Both the position numbers and the translations under genes were made by a program. The notes under the pieces were generated by a model. That model made no database searches. It was not told where the DNA came from and saw only the letters and a list, made by a program, of their open reading frames with translations. From Bacillus sp. MRMR6 (GTDB taxonomy: Bacteria > Bacillota > Bacilli > Bacillales > Cytobacillaceae), in contig NZ_MSLS01000005.1 of assembly GCF_001940785.1 (NCBI RefSeq), positions 131,930 through 183,103 of the forward strand: a DNA stretch of 51,174 nt, given 5' to 3'. Below, one piece after another: positions 25,725 through 35,123 of the stretch (positions within the stretch are counted from its first letter, which is position 1; every line of letters begins with the position of its first letter).

Positions 25725-26654
25725 TTAACCTTTAAAAACAACCTCATTATGCCACTCGAGATATTCTCTTTTAGGTGGTTGATACTTTGGTACTTTCATT
25801 TTTTGAAGATGATATTTGGATAGTTCCGCAGCTAATGCTGGGTCATCGTTAATTTTAGTTGAAACCTTTATGAAATAATCAGGTGTAATCGTGATATACC
25901 CTTTATCAAATGCCTTATCTAGTAATACAGACAAACAAATGCCATTTTGCGGATCCAACCGAGTATCCTTTCGTTCCGACCAAGGAATGATGTGCGAGCC
26001 AATCAAAAAGGATTTTGTCTGGATTTTGGTAATCGCACAAGCGTACCCGTAATTTTTCTTTACCTGTTCTGAAAAAACAGGTTGTCCGACCCGCTTTTTT
26101 TGTTGGCCAAAATGATCATCCACAAAATAATGCTGTCTTTGCAGTTCTTGAATGGTCTCAACCTCTGATAACAGTTCTGCTTTTGTTGTGGGAAAGGCAT
26201 CCATTCGTTGGGCAAAAGCTTCTTGAACAATCCCCATGAAATCTTCTTTTGTAATCGTCGTCATCCCATATTGATTAAAGAAATATCCCCAGTTTTTCCC
26301 TCTTTCTTTAAACGTCCACCGGAAATCCTCTACATCATTAGGAAGCAGGACGGGAGTAAAGGCGATCGGTTTCCGTATAATCCCTTTCACTCGATCCTCG
26401 CCAATAAATTCAATGGATTCTATTTTTCCTGCTCCAAAAAAATAGAACTTCCCATTAATTTCTGAAGCCGAACTCGGCCTCCGGTACAGAAATAAATCTC
26501 CCTCTTTTACACGATTAAATTTGCTTGGTGACCAATTGTAGGAGACAAAGTCAACATCATCATGGTCCTTGGCAGTTCCTTTTGTATCAAAAATAAAATA
26601 CCCTCGAGAAGGATCATTGAGCTCTTGTTTATAAAGATCCAGTATATTGTCCAT
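25725..26654 (-). CDS. HNH endonuclease with N-terminal reader-like domain, motif histidine lost
   Basis: 309 residues. Residues 15-105 look like a compact PUA/EVE-like beta barrel (DVDFVSYNWSPSKFNRVKEG, FGAGKIESIEF), a fold that often reads modified bases. Residues 200-260 are an HNH_2 domain: Cys206, His221 in GSHIIPWSE, Asn237 in DPQNGICL. The family normally continues L..LHDKAFDKG; here it is VLLDKAFDKG, with Leu245 where the third motif residue (His) belongs. Metal binding and cleavage may be impaired. Context: type IV-like restriction cluster with the SRA-like gene. Confidence 0.7.
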   Translation of the reverse strand: MDNILDLYKQELNDPSRGYFIFDTKGTAKDHDDVDFVSYNWSPSKFNRVKEGDLFLYRRPSSASEINGKFYFFGAGKIESIEFIGEDRVKGIIRKPIAFTPVLLPNDVEDFRWTFKERGKNWGYFFNQYGMTTITKEDFMGIVQEAFAQRMDAFPTTKAELLSEVETIQELQRQHYFVDDHFGQQKKRVGQPVFSEQVKKNYGYACAITKIQTKSFLIGSHIIPWSERKDTRLDPQNGICLSVLLDKAFDKGYITITPDYFIKVSTKINDDPALAAELSKYHLQKMKVPKYQPPKREYLEWHNEVVFKG

Positions 26655-26761
26655 CGTTTCACCAGCTTTATCAAAATTAATTGTTAACCATTTTGTTCAA
26701 TTTGATTTGAATCATGTGATTTATTGAAAAGAATTGAAATTACTCTCCTTGCCAAGTATAC

Positions 26762-27076
26762 CTACAGATTCTTGTTAACAGACTTGCCTTTTTGGTTTTT
26801 CCATATTGCATACTGCTCACGCATGCATGTTCCACAAGGTCTATACCCTGCCGCAATGGCAGTCTCCTCATCGGCAAAGAATACTCGATATTCTTCATAC
26901 CCACCAATTTTTAAAGCACGGTTTGCAGCACCACAATCAAAACGCCCATAAATTTTACTTTTGCTATTTCCTCCCAATAAACCTGGAGTCTCACTCACAT
27001 ATGGAAGATTATCTACTCCCAAAAGTGTATAGGTTTTGGGTTTATCTTCTGAACTCTTATTGATTATTCCCACCAT
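26762..27076 (-). CDS. Ada-like metal-binding domain protein
   Basis: About 104 residues, matching the zinc-binding N-terminal domain of the Ada DNA-repair protein as a stand-alone protein: IYGRFDCGAANRAL, YRVFFADEETAIAAGYRPCGTCM. The Cys residues of DCG and RPCGTC would bind Zn(II). There is no methyltransferase or AraC domain. It probably binds DNA or senses damage, but the role is unknown. AAGGAG is 6 bp from the ATG at 27076, which I prefer to earlier starts. It lies at the edge of the restriction cluster. Confidence 0.75.
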   Translation of the reverse strand: MVGIINKSSEDKPKTYTLLGVDNLPYVSETPGLLGGNSKSKIYGRFDCGAANRALKIGGYEEYRVFFADEETAIAAGYRPCGTCMREQYAIWKNQKGKSVNKNL

Positions 27077-27147
27077 ATTCATCTCCTTCAACTGCTATTT
27101 CAATTTTCCGCCTCAGCAAAAAGTTTAGAGTTTTCTTTAAGTAATAA

Positions 27148-27457
27148 TTATTCAAAATCCGTAAATGGATAATATTCTTTAGCCCCAATCCCTCGCTCGT
27201 ACATCCTTTTCATGTATAGAACCTCGTTCTCCAGCTGCTCCAAAGGATTATTTGAAAAATGAGCTCCTATTCGGCTGGCGATCTGTTCATTATAATGAAA
27301 CACATATTTTTGATCAGCCAAAAAATAAACAACCTTGAAATCTTCCATATTTTTGATTCCATGAAAACTGTGTAATTATAATTGGATCTGGTGAGTATGG
27401 TGGGAAAATTTCAATACGATTAAACATTTCGCTAATCTTTTCTTCAATATTTTTCAT
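27148..27457 (-). pseudogene. Frameshifted copy of a hypothetical protein
   Basis: The minus-strand frame starts KNIEEKISEMFNRIE, PPYSPDPIIITQFSWNQK and then shifts into EDFKVVYFLADQKYVFHY and on to YPFTDFE. The shift sits in an AAAAA run (27350 region). Removing one A restores a 103-residue protein collinear with the intact copy at 39613-39924, which is roughly 90% identical at DNA level. It is a recent duplicate that is either disabled or carries a sequencing indel. Family not recognised. Confidence 0.7.
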
Positions 27458-27509
27458 TTATGATCTTCCTTTAACATTATCAGTCTCTTGTTCTTAATGT
27501 TGAAGTGGA

Positions 27510-27700
27510 TTAACTAATTACTTGATTAAGCAATTCCATAAACTCCTCTTCCTTCAAAATTCTTATTGCTTTTCCCTTATTTATCAGTTCATACGCTTTT
27601 CTTTCCTTTGTACTTAACCCACTTTCCCCAAGTAATATCTTATCTTGAGTACCCAAGATTAGAATAGTTTTACGTTTTTTCTGTTCACTTATACTTTTAT
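27510..27700 (-). pseudogene. BRCT-domain C-terminal fragment
   Basis: A minus-strand open stretch of about 62 codons, without a start, reads ILILGTQDKILLGESGLSTKERKAYELI, then KGKAIRILKEEEFMELL and a TAA at 27510-27512. This is the second half of a BRCT domain as found at the ends of some Bacillus exonuclease/ligase-like proteins. Upstream it is cut off at the 3' end of the DMT transporter gene. Only the tail of the parent gene remains. Confidence 0.55.
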
Positions 27701-28612
27701 TGTAGTACTGACAGTACCTTCTTTATTTCGTTTGAATTGCCTTATTCTAGCTCCTAGAAGTACACCGATTACGATTAAAACAAATCCTGCCCAATGTGAC
27801 ATATAAATCCTTTCATGTAATACGAAATAGGCAGAAATTACTGCGAAGAAAGGAGACAGATTCAAAAAGATTGCGAAATTACCAGCACCTACCTGTTGGA
27901 TGGCAGAATTCACAATTAAGTAGCCTAATCCAGTGGCAACAAAACCAGAGAAAATCAATAGTACCCAAGCAACACCGCTACCCTCAGGTATTTGTGAGAT
28001 ACCGTTAGGTTCAGTGATAATTGCATGAAAGAATAGTATAAATGAACCTATTAATAGGGTCATTCCAGTCATATAAGTCGTATTCAGTGTTTCAGAAATT
28101 TTTTTGATCAACACGAAGCTAACTGTCTGAACAATGACGGAGATGCAAAGATACAAATCACCAATTGAAATCGAAAATCCTTCATTACTTCCTGCTATAA
28201 CAATAATGCTAACGCCTATAAAGCCTAATACAAAGCCTAAACCACTTAGAAAAGTAAATTTATCTTTGAGAAAAATAGCCGCTGCAATTGCAGTCGCTAT
28301 GGGTGATGCCCCTAATAGTATCCCCGCATTTGTTGCCGTTGTATAATTTAATCCAACAGACATAAAGTATTGAAAACCAAATATACCAAAAGCGGAAATA
28401 CCAATTACGTAATACCATTCTTTTCTAGTTAATTTACGATACAATTTTTTATAGATGATAAATGGTACTAGTGCTAGAAATGCTATAAAAACACGAAGTG
28501 CTGTGATTGTAACAGGTGGAAATTCAATGACAACGATTTTTACAGCAATTACATTAAAGCCCCATGCGGCCATCATAGCGGTTAGCATTAAATATAGATT
28601 AATCTGCCTCAT
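27689..28612 (-). CDS. DMT-family (EamA) transporter
   Basis: 307 residues with ten hydrophobic helices in two EamA repeats (AAWGFNVIAVKIVVIEFPP opening the first, VWVLLIFSGFVATGLGYL-type segment in the second). Typical of drug/metabolite exporters or amino-acid effluxers. It ends in a basic tail. GGAGAG precedes the ATG. It stands alone between the BRCT fragment and the terminator of the second carbohydrate operon, and its substrate cannot be inferred. Confidence 0.85.
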   Translation of the reverse strand: MRQINLYLMLTAMMAAWGFNVIAVKIVVIEFPPVTITALRVFIAFLALVPFIIYKKLYRKLTRKEWYYVIGISAFGIFGFQYFMSVGLNYTTATNAGILLGASPIATAIAAAIFLKDKFTFLSGLGFVLGFIGVSIIVIAGSNEGFSISIGDLYLCISVIVQTVSFVLIKKISETLNTTYMTGMTLLIGSFILFFHAIITEPNGISQIPEGSGVAWVLLIFSGFVATGLGYLIVNSAIQQVGAGNFAIFLNLSPFFAVISAYFVLHERIYMSHWAGFVLIVIGVLLGARIRQFKRNKEGTVSTTIKV

Positions 28613-28659
28613 TCAATACTCTCCAGTCCATAAAATCTTCCTCTTTTACTATTTTTCCA

Positions 28660-28708
28660 TCAAAAAGACCACTGCAATTACTCACAAGAATAGGAGATTA
28701 CAGTGGTC
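28660..28708 (-). terminator. Terminator of the second carbohydrate operon
   Basis: GACCACTG / CAGTGGTC stem (28667-28674 and 28701-28708) with a TTTTT run following on the minus strand, 46 bp after the stop of the PEP-hydrolase-like gene. Confidence 0.75.
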
Positions 28709-28753
28709 ATTAGTTTGGTTAAAGGGTGAAGATTTTAAATTAATATATTATCC

Positions 28754-29599
28754 TTACGATTGAACCTTTGAGCTTAGTTCAATCTTTTTAAATTGTTGGA
28801 CCTGACCAGAAATGGCTTGTTCAGTTGGTAATCTTTCAATACTAGAAGCTCCGAAGAATCCCGAAACCCCACTTGTTCTGCTAAGTACATATGCGGCATC
28901 TTCTGGTTCTGAGATTGGACCCCCATGACATAATACAATAATATCTGGGTTAACTGATTTACCGGCATCATGAATCTTCTGGACTAATTCAACAGCATCA
29001 TCAATATTCATCGCAGTTTGTGCACCGATTGCACCTTTTGTAGTCAGCCCTACGTGAGCTACTAAAATATCTGCTCCTGCTTCTGCCATTTTGATCGCGT
29101 CTTCTTCGCTAAATACGTATGGTGAAGTTACAAGACCAATAGTATGTGCTTTGCGTATCATTTCAACTTCTAAGTCGTAACCCATTCCCGTTTCTTCAAG
29201 GTTTTGTCGAAATTGACCATCTATAAGACCGACTGTTGGAAAGTTTTGAACGCCAGTAAAGCCTTGTTCCTTAAGTTGTTTTAAGAATACATCCATATTT
29301 CTGAAGGGGTCTGTACCACAGACACCAGCTAGTACAGGAGTATCCTCAACAATTGTTAAAACTTCATTGCCCATTTCAACAACAATTTGGTTTGCATCAC
29401 CATATGGCATGAGTCCAGCTAATGATCCACGGCCAGCCATACGATAACGCCCTGAGTTATAGATGATAATTAAATCAATTCCTCCAGTCTCAGCACTTTT
29501 TGCAGATAGGCCAGTACCTGCACCCCCACCGATTATAACCTCGTTGTTTTGAATTTTTCCCTTTAATTTTTGAATAACTTCCGCTCTAGTTTTAGACAT
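28754..29599 (-). CDS. Phosphoenolpyruvate-hydrolase-family TIM-barrel protein
   Basis: About 281 residues of the PEP_hydrolase family (also seen as the C-terminal half of plant/fungal Tm-1-like proteins): [80 protein letters not shown]. It starts at the ATG at 29599 (AAGGAA upstream). That overlaps the end of the Tm-1-like gene by 8 bp, so the two are translationally coupled. Predicted to act on a PEP- or pyruvate-like group in the cytosol. The true reaction is not established. Last gene of the operon. Confidence 0.85.
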   Translation of the reverse strand: MSKTRAEVIQKLKGKIQNNEVIIGGGAGTGLSAKSAETGGIDLIIIYNSGRYRMAGRGSLAGLMPYGDANQIVVEMGNEVLTIVEDTPVLAGVCGTDPFRNMDVFLKQLKEQGFTGVQNFPTVGLIDGQFRQNLEETGMGYDLEVEMIRKAHTIGLVTSPYVFSEEDAIKMAEAGADILVAHVGLTTKGAIGAQTAMNIDDAVELVQKIHDAGKSVNPDIIVLCHGGPISEPEDAAYVLSRTSGVSGFFGASSIERLPTEQAISGQVQQFKKIELSSKVQS

Positions 29600-30827
29600 G
29601 TGTAGTATTTCCTTTCTTTGCATTTATTTGTTCTAATAATTTTGCAGCCATTAACTCAGAAACACTCGGATTATTTATATCTTCTTCTACTTCAATCAAA
29701 GTTATATGGTCTTGTAAGTTCTCTTTAATTGCAGTGTATAACGCTTCACGCTCTTCTGGACCATCAAAAGGTTGACCAGAACGGTCTAATAGAGAAACCC
29801 CGCCTTTTGGAAAAACAAGTACAACAGGTGATATACTCTTATTCAATTTTTGAGCGATGATTTCACCTAATTTGTAATTTTCTTCTACAGTCGTTCTCAT
29901 TAGCGTTGTTGTTGGATTATGTTGATAGAATTTTCGATCCTTGAACTGATTAGGAACGGTCTCTGGTGCCCCAAAGTTCACCATATCAATTGCTCCAACT
30001 GAAACTACCTGCGGAATACCAATCTGTCCTGCAACTTCAAGTCGAGTTTCACTGGATTTGAAGATTCCACCAACAAGACCATCTGCTAATTCTGTTGTCG
30101 TTATATCTACAACCCCTTTAATGAAACCTTCCTTAATTAACGCTTCCATTGAATCTCCACCTGAACCAGTTGCATGGAAAACTAGAACATCGTATCCATT
30201 TTGCTCCAGGATTTCTCTTGTTTTATTTACACATGGTGTCGTAACCCCGAACATGGTTGTACCAATCATTGGCTTTTCTTCAACCTCTATTCTAATTTCA
30301 TTTCCTTTAACCATTCCGCTTAGAGCATTAGCTGCATTCTTTAAGATAAGAGAAGAAAGGCTGTTAATACCTGCAATATCCACGATTGAATACATCATGA
30401 TAATATCCTTTTCCCCAACGTAAGGTCTTGTATTTCCCGAAGCAACCGTTGAAACTAACAGCTTAGGGATTCCAATGGGAATATCCTTCATTGCTGTAGC
30501 TCCTACTGTCGTTCCAGCAGTCCCCCCCATACCGAACACTGCTGCAACCTTATCTTCTTGAACCAATCGATTTAATATATTTCGGGCTCCGTTGGCCATA
30601 ACTGTAACAGCAGTACCTCGGTCGTTCTTTTTCCTTAACTCCTCCAACGATGAACCTCCAGCGATTGCGACCTGCTCACTGGTAATATCTCCTTCAGAGA
30701 AGGCAGGATAGACACCTGTATTAATTAACTTTGTTTCGAGTCCGTTCTCCTCAATGATCCCTTTGATATATAAAAACTCTTTTTCTTTCGTATCCAATGA
30801 CCCTATTAATACTATCTTCTTAGTCAT
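29592..30827 (-). CDS. Tm-1-like ATP-binding domain protein (UPF0261)
   Basis: About 411 residues. [20 protein letters not shown], then [27 protein letters not shown] and [15 protein letters not shown] match the UPF0261/Tm-1-like family, whose plant member is the tomato virus-resistance protein Tm-1. In plants and fungi this domain is fused to the PEP-hydrolase-like barrel; here the two are adjacent overlapping genes. GAAGGAGGGGG is 3-5 bp from the ATG at 30827, inside the end of the upstream gene, so I choose this start over the ATG at 30857. A sugar-catabolic enzymatic role is likely from context, reaction unknown. Confidence 0.85.
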   Translation of the reverse strand: MTKKIVLIGSLDTKEKEFLYIKGIIEENGLETKLINTGVYPAFSEGDITSEQVAIAGGSSLEELRKKNDRGTAVTVMANGARNILNRLVQEDKVAAVFGMGGTAGTTVGATAMKDIPIGIPKLLVSTVASGNTRPYVGEKDIIMMYSIVDIAGINSLSSLILKNAANALSGMVKGNEIRIEVEEKPMIGTTMFGVTTPCVNKTREILEQNGYDVLVFHATGSGGDSMEALIKEGFIKGVVDITTTELADGLVGGIFKSSETRLEVAGQIGIPQVVSVGAIDMVNFGAPETVPNQFKDRKFYQHNPTTTLMRTTVEENYKLGEIIAQKLNKSISPVVLVFPKGGVSLLDRSGQPFDGPEEREALYTAIKENLQDHITLIEVEEDINNPSVSELMAAKLLEQINAKKGNTTHV

Positions 30828-31737
30828 GTGCCCCCTCCTTCGCAACTGTCTCTTCAAAGAATGCTTTCGTTTGGCGAACTACTTCTACCTCACCAATCCG
30901 ATCTTGAACATAGAATGATGGATAGTGGGTATCAATGGTTAAAATCGCTTGTGGGTCACTTTCCACAATTGCCTTCATAACAGGTGTATGATCATAATCA
31001 TCTTTACCAGCGATTGCAAAGTTACCAAAAGTGCCGGTTGGATTTTCTTTGGTGATGGAGTTTGATAAACGGTATGCACCCTTTAAATGTGTTTGATGAA
31101 CATAGCCTTTAATATGCTCATATGTTTCAACTGAAGGGTACTCTCCTGCTCTCCAACCATTTAATACATCCCAGTTCACTTTTAGATTCGGATGGTTGGT
31201 ATATTTGATAAGAATCCCGAGTTCCTGGCAATTGTTCGTTAGAGTTGGAGGCTCGTTCTCCACCAAGAGAATTTTATCTCTAGATTTTGCATGCTCAGCA
31301 TGCCGCAGCATGACATTTGCATTATGACGATATTGTGTATCCTTTTCTTGATCGGATAGAAGATTAAAATCCTCTTGACGATAAAGGGAATATATACGAA
31401 TATATTTGGCTTCAAAAATATCAGCTAAATCAAATAGTCGGTCCAGAACCTCTCCCATCTTCTTATGGTGCTCTTCATCATGGTTATCATATTTAGGTGG
31501 TCCAGAGAAGGTACAAGAGTTAACTGCCCAAGAGCTAAGGCTGCTAACCTGCAAGCCATGCTCTTGAATCAATTCACTTAATCCTCTCGCCTTTTCAGGT
31601 GTGATATCATCAATGGTAGACCCATCTAGTTTTGCTCTTAAATCAATATTTGGAAAACCCAAGCTTTTTGCATGCACCAATGATTCTTTAAAGGACTCAG
31701 TACCCAACATGTCTGTGAAAATACTAAATATCATCAT
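30820..31737 (-). CDS. Sugar phosphate isomerase/epimerase (xylose-isomerase-like barrel)
   Basis: 305 residues of the AP-endonuclease-2/IolE-like TIM-barrel family: metal-binding acidic positions occur in LLVENEPPTL, VNWDVLNGW, HLKGAY and LTIDTHYP. Such proteins isomerise, epimerise or dehydrate keto-sugars in inositol- and hexose-type pathways. It lies between the oxidoreductase (12 bp) and the Tm-1-like gene (8-bp overlap), consistent with one coupled operon. GGGGG is upstream of ATG ATG. Confidence 0.85.
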   Translation of the reverse strand: MMIFSIFTDMLGTESFKESLVHAKSLGFPNIDLRAKLDGSTIDDITPEKARGLSELIQEHGLQVSSLSSWAVNSCTFSGPPKYDNHDEEHHKKMGEVLDRLFDLADIFEAKYIRIYSLYRQEDFNLLSDQEKDTQYRHNANVMLRHAEHAKSRDKILLVENEPPTLTNNCQELGILIKYTNHPNLKVNWDVLNGWRAGEYPSVETYEHIKGYVHQTHLKGAYRLSNSITKENPTGTFGNFAIAGKDDYDHTPVMKAIVESDPQAILTIDTHYPSFYVQDRIGEVEVVRQTKAFFEETVAKEGAHD

Positions 31738-31749
31738 TAATCCCCCCGT

Positions 31750-32835
31750 CTACTCGATTGTGATCCATTTGCCTGAGCGATTGTTCTTATAAGCTTCAAA
31801 TATCTTCGTTAAATGCACAGCTTGTTTTAATGTAGCACGTTCAACTTTTCTATCATTTAATACGGCATGGGCGAAATGATTTACACTTTGAACCATTCCT
31901 TGTAAAAACAGGTTTTTATTATAAACCTGGCCTAGTGAAAACTCTGGCTCCCAGTGCACTGGACCTTCTACCGGATTATCCCCTATGTAAATAGGAGCTT
32001 TTCCATACTCTCCACTACCCTTTGATCCTTTGTAATAACCAAGGCGAATGGCATTATCAATTACAACATTTTCTTTGTTGCCAATCACTTCATAACGCTC
32101 TAATGGACTAGTATCTGCTTGTGTTGATGGCAGCTCTAAATTACCAATTGCACCAGATTTGAAATTTAAGAGTGTTTGAACATTTCCGCTTGGCTGATGC
32201 TCGATAAATAGCAATTCCTTTACATCACCCATAAGGTACTGGATTCCTGACATTGGATGACAAATATCTAAGAACCAATGTAACCCCGTTCTTTCTCCAA
32301 GCTTCTCATCAAACGGAGATAATGTTAATGGATATCTCCCGGTAACGGAAGCTGCTTCTCCAAAACTGCTAGATTCTAAGATTTGTTTTGCTTTTACAAA
32401 GGTAGGATAAAAATAGCGTTTATTCGATACCAGGACAGTTTGACCTGTCTGAGCTTCTAGTTCGAGTAATTCTTCGCCTTCTTTGGTCGTATAAGCAAGT
32501 GGTTTTTCCATCCATACAGGGAGCCCCGCTTTAAGGATATTTGGAACAATTTTCGGATAGAGTGGATGACCATTTTTATCAAAGTTGAGAACAACAAATA
32601 CTGCATCGAGGTCTTCTTTTTTGATCATTTCCATGTAATCGGAATATGCACTTTTAGCTCCAAAACGGTTCTTATAAAGGTTTGCCCTTTCAAGATTTAA
32701 GTCGCAAACAGCTACAAGATCAATAGGTGAATAATCAAATGTAGGAAATACATTACGATATGCATGTGCACCGCAGCCGATAAAGCCTATGCGAAGTTTA
32801 TTCGTATACTCATAGTTAAATTTAATTGGTTCCAT
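31750..32835 (-). CDS. Gfo/Idh/MocA-family oxidoreductase
   Basis: 361 residues. N-terminal Rossmann fold (LRIGFIGCGAHAYRNVFPTF) and the signature MEKPLAYT with the catalytic Lys, then the C-terminal substrate domain with DICHPMSGIQYL in the place of the usual catalytic D..xH. NAD(P)-dependent oxidation of a sugar, inositol or sugar acid is expected, producing the keto compound for the isomerase encoded next. GGGAG precedes the ATG. Confidence 0.88.
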   Translation of the reverse strand: MEPIKFNYEYTNKLRIGFIGCGAHAYRNVFPTFDYSPIDLVAVCDLNLERANLYKNRFGAKSAYSDYMEMIKKEDLDAVFVVLNFDKNGHPLYPKIVPNILKAGLPVWMEKPLAYTTKEGEELLELEAQTGQTVLVSNKRYFYPTFVKAKQILESSSFGEAASVTGRYPLTLSPFDEKLGERTGLHWFLDICHPMSGIQYLMGDVKELLFIEHQPSGNVQTLLNFKSGAIGNLELPSTQADTSPLERYEVIGNKENVVIDNAIRLGYYKGSKGSGEYGKAPIYIGDNPVEGPVHWEPEFSLGQVYNKNLFLQGMVQSVNHFAHAVLNDRKVERATLKQAVHLTKIFEAYKNNRSGKWITIE

Positions 32836-32874
32836 TGTCAGGACTCCCTTTTCATTAGAATGTTTTCTTCGGTC

Positions 32875-33231
32875 TTATTCACCAATTGTTTGTCTGTCAG
32901 GTGCGGAATAGGCAATGATCATTCTACATGGTTCCCAACTAGTAACCGTTGCATTATGAGGAACATTTCTTGGTATGCGTAACATCATTCCTGGTTTAAG
33001 GTGGTAGGTTTCGTCACCTAGGGTATGATCACACTCACCAGAAAGTACAAAGATCACTTCTTCACAATTTGGATGTATATGTCGTGGATTTGACTCACCT
33101 GCATTGATATACACCATACCAAACGTCATCTCGGATTCAGGATCGATTTCCTCTCCACATAACCATTGAATCCCCCCCCAATCCATTGGTAACAAGTGTT
33201 TCTCCTGATTTAAGTCTGTAATTGTCGCCAT
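32875..33231 (-). CDS. Cupin-domain protein
   Basis: 118 residues forming a single cupin barrel: GMVYINAGESNPRHIHPNCEEVIFVLSGE carries the metal-binding His-x-His...Glu motif, and LKPGMMLRIPRNVPHNATV the second His. It could be an isomerase, a sugar-binding sensor or a dioxygenase-like enzyme. AAAGGAG lies 9 bp from the ATG at 33231, which I choose over the ATG nine codons upstream. Part of the second carbohydrate operon. Confidence 0.8.
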   Translation of the reverse strand: MATITDLNQEKHLLPMDWGGIQWLCGEEIDPESEMTFGMVYINAGESNPRHIHPNCEEVIFVLSGECDHTLGDETYHLKPGMMLRIPRNVPHNATVTSWEPCRMIIAYSAPDRQTIGE

Positions 33232-33275
33232 TTTAAATCGCTCCTTTTTTAGTTTCAAATATAAATCTACAAGTA

Positions 33276-34112
33276 TTATTTATTTGCCCCACTAGCCATT
33301 CCTTCAACAAAGGAACGTTGAAAGATTAAATAAACAATAATACTTGGGACCATGCTGATTACTGTTCCTCCAAAGATAAGTCCAAAGTTTGTTGCTTGTT
33401 CTCCTTGGAAGGAATAAAGGCCTAACGAAATCGTAAATTTTTCTTGAGAGATTAATAGAACGAGTGGAAGTAAGAAGTCATTCCAGATATTCATAAAAGT
33501 AAAGATTAGTAGAGCAACTAATCCTGGTTTTGCTAAAGGTAACATAATGGACCAATAGGTTCGCCATTCTCCGGCTCCATCAATTGCAGCTGATTCACGC
33601 AATTCCTTCGGTACATCTCGAAACGTATTTCTCATAAGGAATATGGAAAACGGAAGTGCAAGCCCTGCTGATACTAACGTAACACCAGTTAAAGTATCTA
33701 CCATTCCCATAGCCTTAAGCTGATAAAAAATCGGAATGATAATGGCCTGAACTGGAAGTGCCATTCCTAATAAGACTAAGTAAAAAATAAGGTTATTTCC
33801 TTTAAATGAAAGCTGTGCAAACGCATAGCCTGCTGGTGCTGCAACTAGTGCGACTAGCACCATGCCACCTATCGTAATAAAAGCACTATTTAGAAAGTAA
33901 GTTTTGAAGTTTCCTAAGTTCCAAGCGCCAATATAATTATCGAAGTTCCACGATTTAGGCAATGAGAAAGGGGAAGAAAAAATCTCCATATTCGATTTAA
34001 AACTAGCTAATATGGCGTAGAAAATAGGTGCTGTAATAAAAAGTAACAATACTGATAACGTAAGCCAGAGTGTTACTTGCGATCCTCTTAACTGTCTCAA
34101 TCGCGTCACCAT
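33276..34112 (-). CDS. Carbohydrate ABC transporter permease (MalG type)
   Basis: A membrane permease of about 278 residues with six helices and the EAA loop (ELRESAAIDGAGEWRTYWSIMLPLA). It pairs with the MalF-type permease. Its ATG at 34112 follows the stop of the upstream gene by one base (TAG T ATG), with AAAGGAC as ribosome binding site inside the previous gene. Imports the operon's unidentified sugar. No ATPase gene nearby. Confidence 0.9.
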   Translation of the reverse strand: MVTRLRQLRGSQVTLWLTLSVLLLFITAPIFYAILASFKSNMEIFSSPFSLPKSWNFDNYIGAWNLGNFKTYFLNSAFITIGGMVLVALVAAPAGYAFAQLSFKGNNLIFYLVLLGMALPVQAIIIPIFYQLKAMGMVDTLTGVTLVSAGLALPFSIFLMRNTFRDVPKELRESAAIDGAGEWRTYWSIMLPLAKPGLVALLIFTFMNIWNDFLLPLVLLISQEKFTISLGLYSFQGEQATNFGLIFGGTVISMVPSIIVYLIFQRSFVEGMASGANK

Positions 34113-34113
34113 A

Positions 34114-35055
34114 CTAATCAGTCCTTTCTCGATAATAGTTAAATCCAATTGTGAACCCGATTACAATAATTCCTAATACCACACTACCAGCTGTTGCATA
34201 GCTTACTTTATTCATACTGAATGCCGCTTTGTACACATAAGTGGAAACAACTTCACTCATGTAGAAGGGTCCACCCTGCGTCATAATCCAAATTAATGCA
34301 AACCCTTTAAGTGCGTGGATAATAACCATACTGATGACAACATTTAATGTGTTTCTCAAGCTAGGAATGGTTATATTCCAAAACTTGCTCAATGGACCAG
34401 CACCATCAATGTCTGCAGCTTCATAGAGACTGTAGTCAATGCTCTGCAAACCTGCTAGGAAAAGGATTAAGTATAGTCCATAGAATGCCCAGGTACTGGC
34501 AATAACTAGAGCTGGTATAACAAATAATGGTTCGCCCAACCAGTTTTTTGCTAAACTCTCTAACCCAATTGCTTTTAGAAAAACATTAATTGGTCCCATC
34601 ATCGGGTCATAGATTTTCGACCAAAGTACTCCGACAACCGCTAGAGAAAGAACACTTGGCAGATAAAATCCCGCTCTGAAAAACATTTTCCCTTTCTTTA
34701 CTCTACTGATTAATACTGCTAGCACTAATGTGGGAACCACCATAAGAGCAAGACTTAGTACAACCCATAACAAGTTATGACCCAATGATCTTAAGAATAT
34801 GTCATCCTTTGTGAGTTGGGCATAGTTTTCCAATCCTACATAATTCATCGTTGGCGATGCTCCATCCCAATTAAAGAAGCTGTATCGGAATGCGTCGATC
34901 ATTGGATATAGCATAAAGACTGCATATAAAATCAATCCTGGAAGAAGAAAAGAAGCAATTGTCATCGCCTTCTTCATCTTCATCTTCGATTTACTAGTAA
35001 CGAATGCTACACCTTTTTTATTATCCATTTCTAATACAGGCGGTGAATAACTCAT
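34114..35055 (-). CDS. Carbohydrate ABC transporter permease (MalF type)
   Basis: About 313 residues, with an N-terminal cytoplasmic extension, six helices and the EAA loop (LYEAADIDGAGPLSKFWNITIPSL). GGAGG lies 6 bp from the ATG at 35055, which I prefer to the ATG 11 codons earlier. It forms the channel with the downstream MalG-type subunit. Confidence 0.9.
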   Translation of the reverse strand: MSYSPPVLEMDNKKGVAFVTSKSKMKMKKAMTIASFLLPGLILYAVFMLYPMIDAFRYSFFNWDGASPTMNYVGLENYAQLTKDDIFLRSLGHNLLWVVLSLALMVVPTLVLAVLISRVKKGKMFFRAGFYLPSVLSLAVVGVLWSKIYDPMMGPINVFLKAIGLESLAKNWLGEPLFVIPALVIASTWAFYGLYLILFLAGLQSIDYSLYEAADIDGAGPLSKFWNITIPSLRNTLNVVISMVIIHALKGFALIWIMTQGGPFYMSEVVSTYVYKAAFSMNKVSYATAGSVVLGIIVIGFTIGFNYYRERTD

Positions 35056-35123
35056 TAATAACCTCCTTCCTTTATGGGACCTAGTCATATGAACACATGA
35101 ACTAAAGTCCCATAAACAAATTG

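Noticed and set aside
30058..30423. 121-codon plus-strand ORF across the Tm-1-like gene
   Set aside because: Antisense shadow of a conserved protein.
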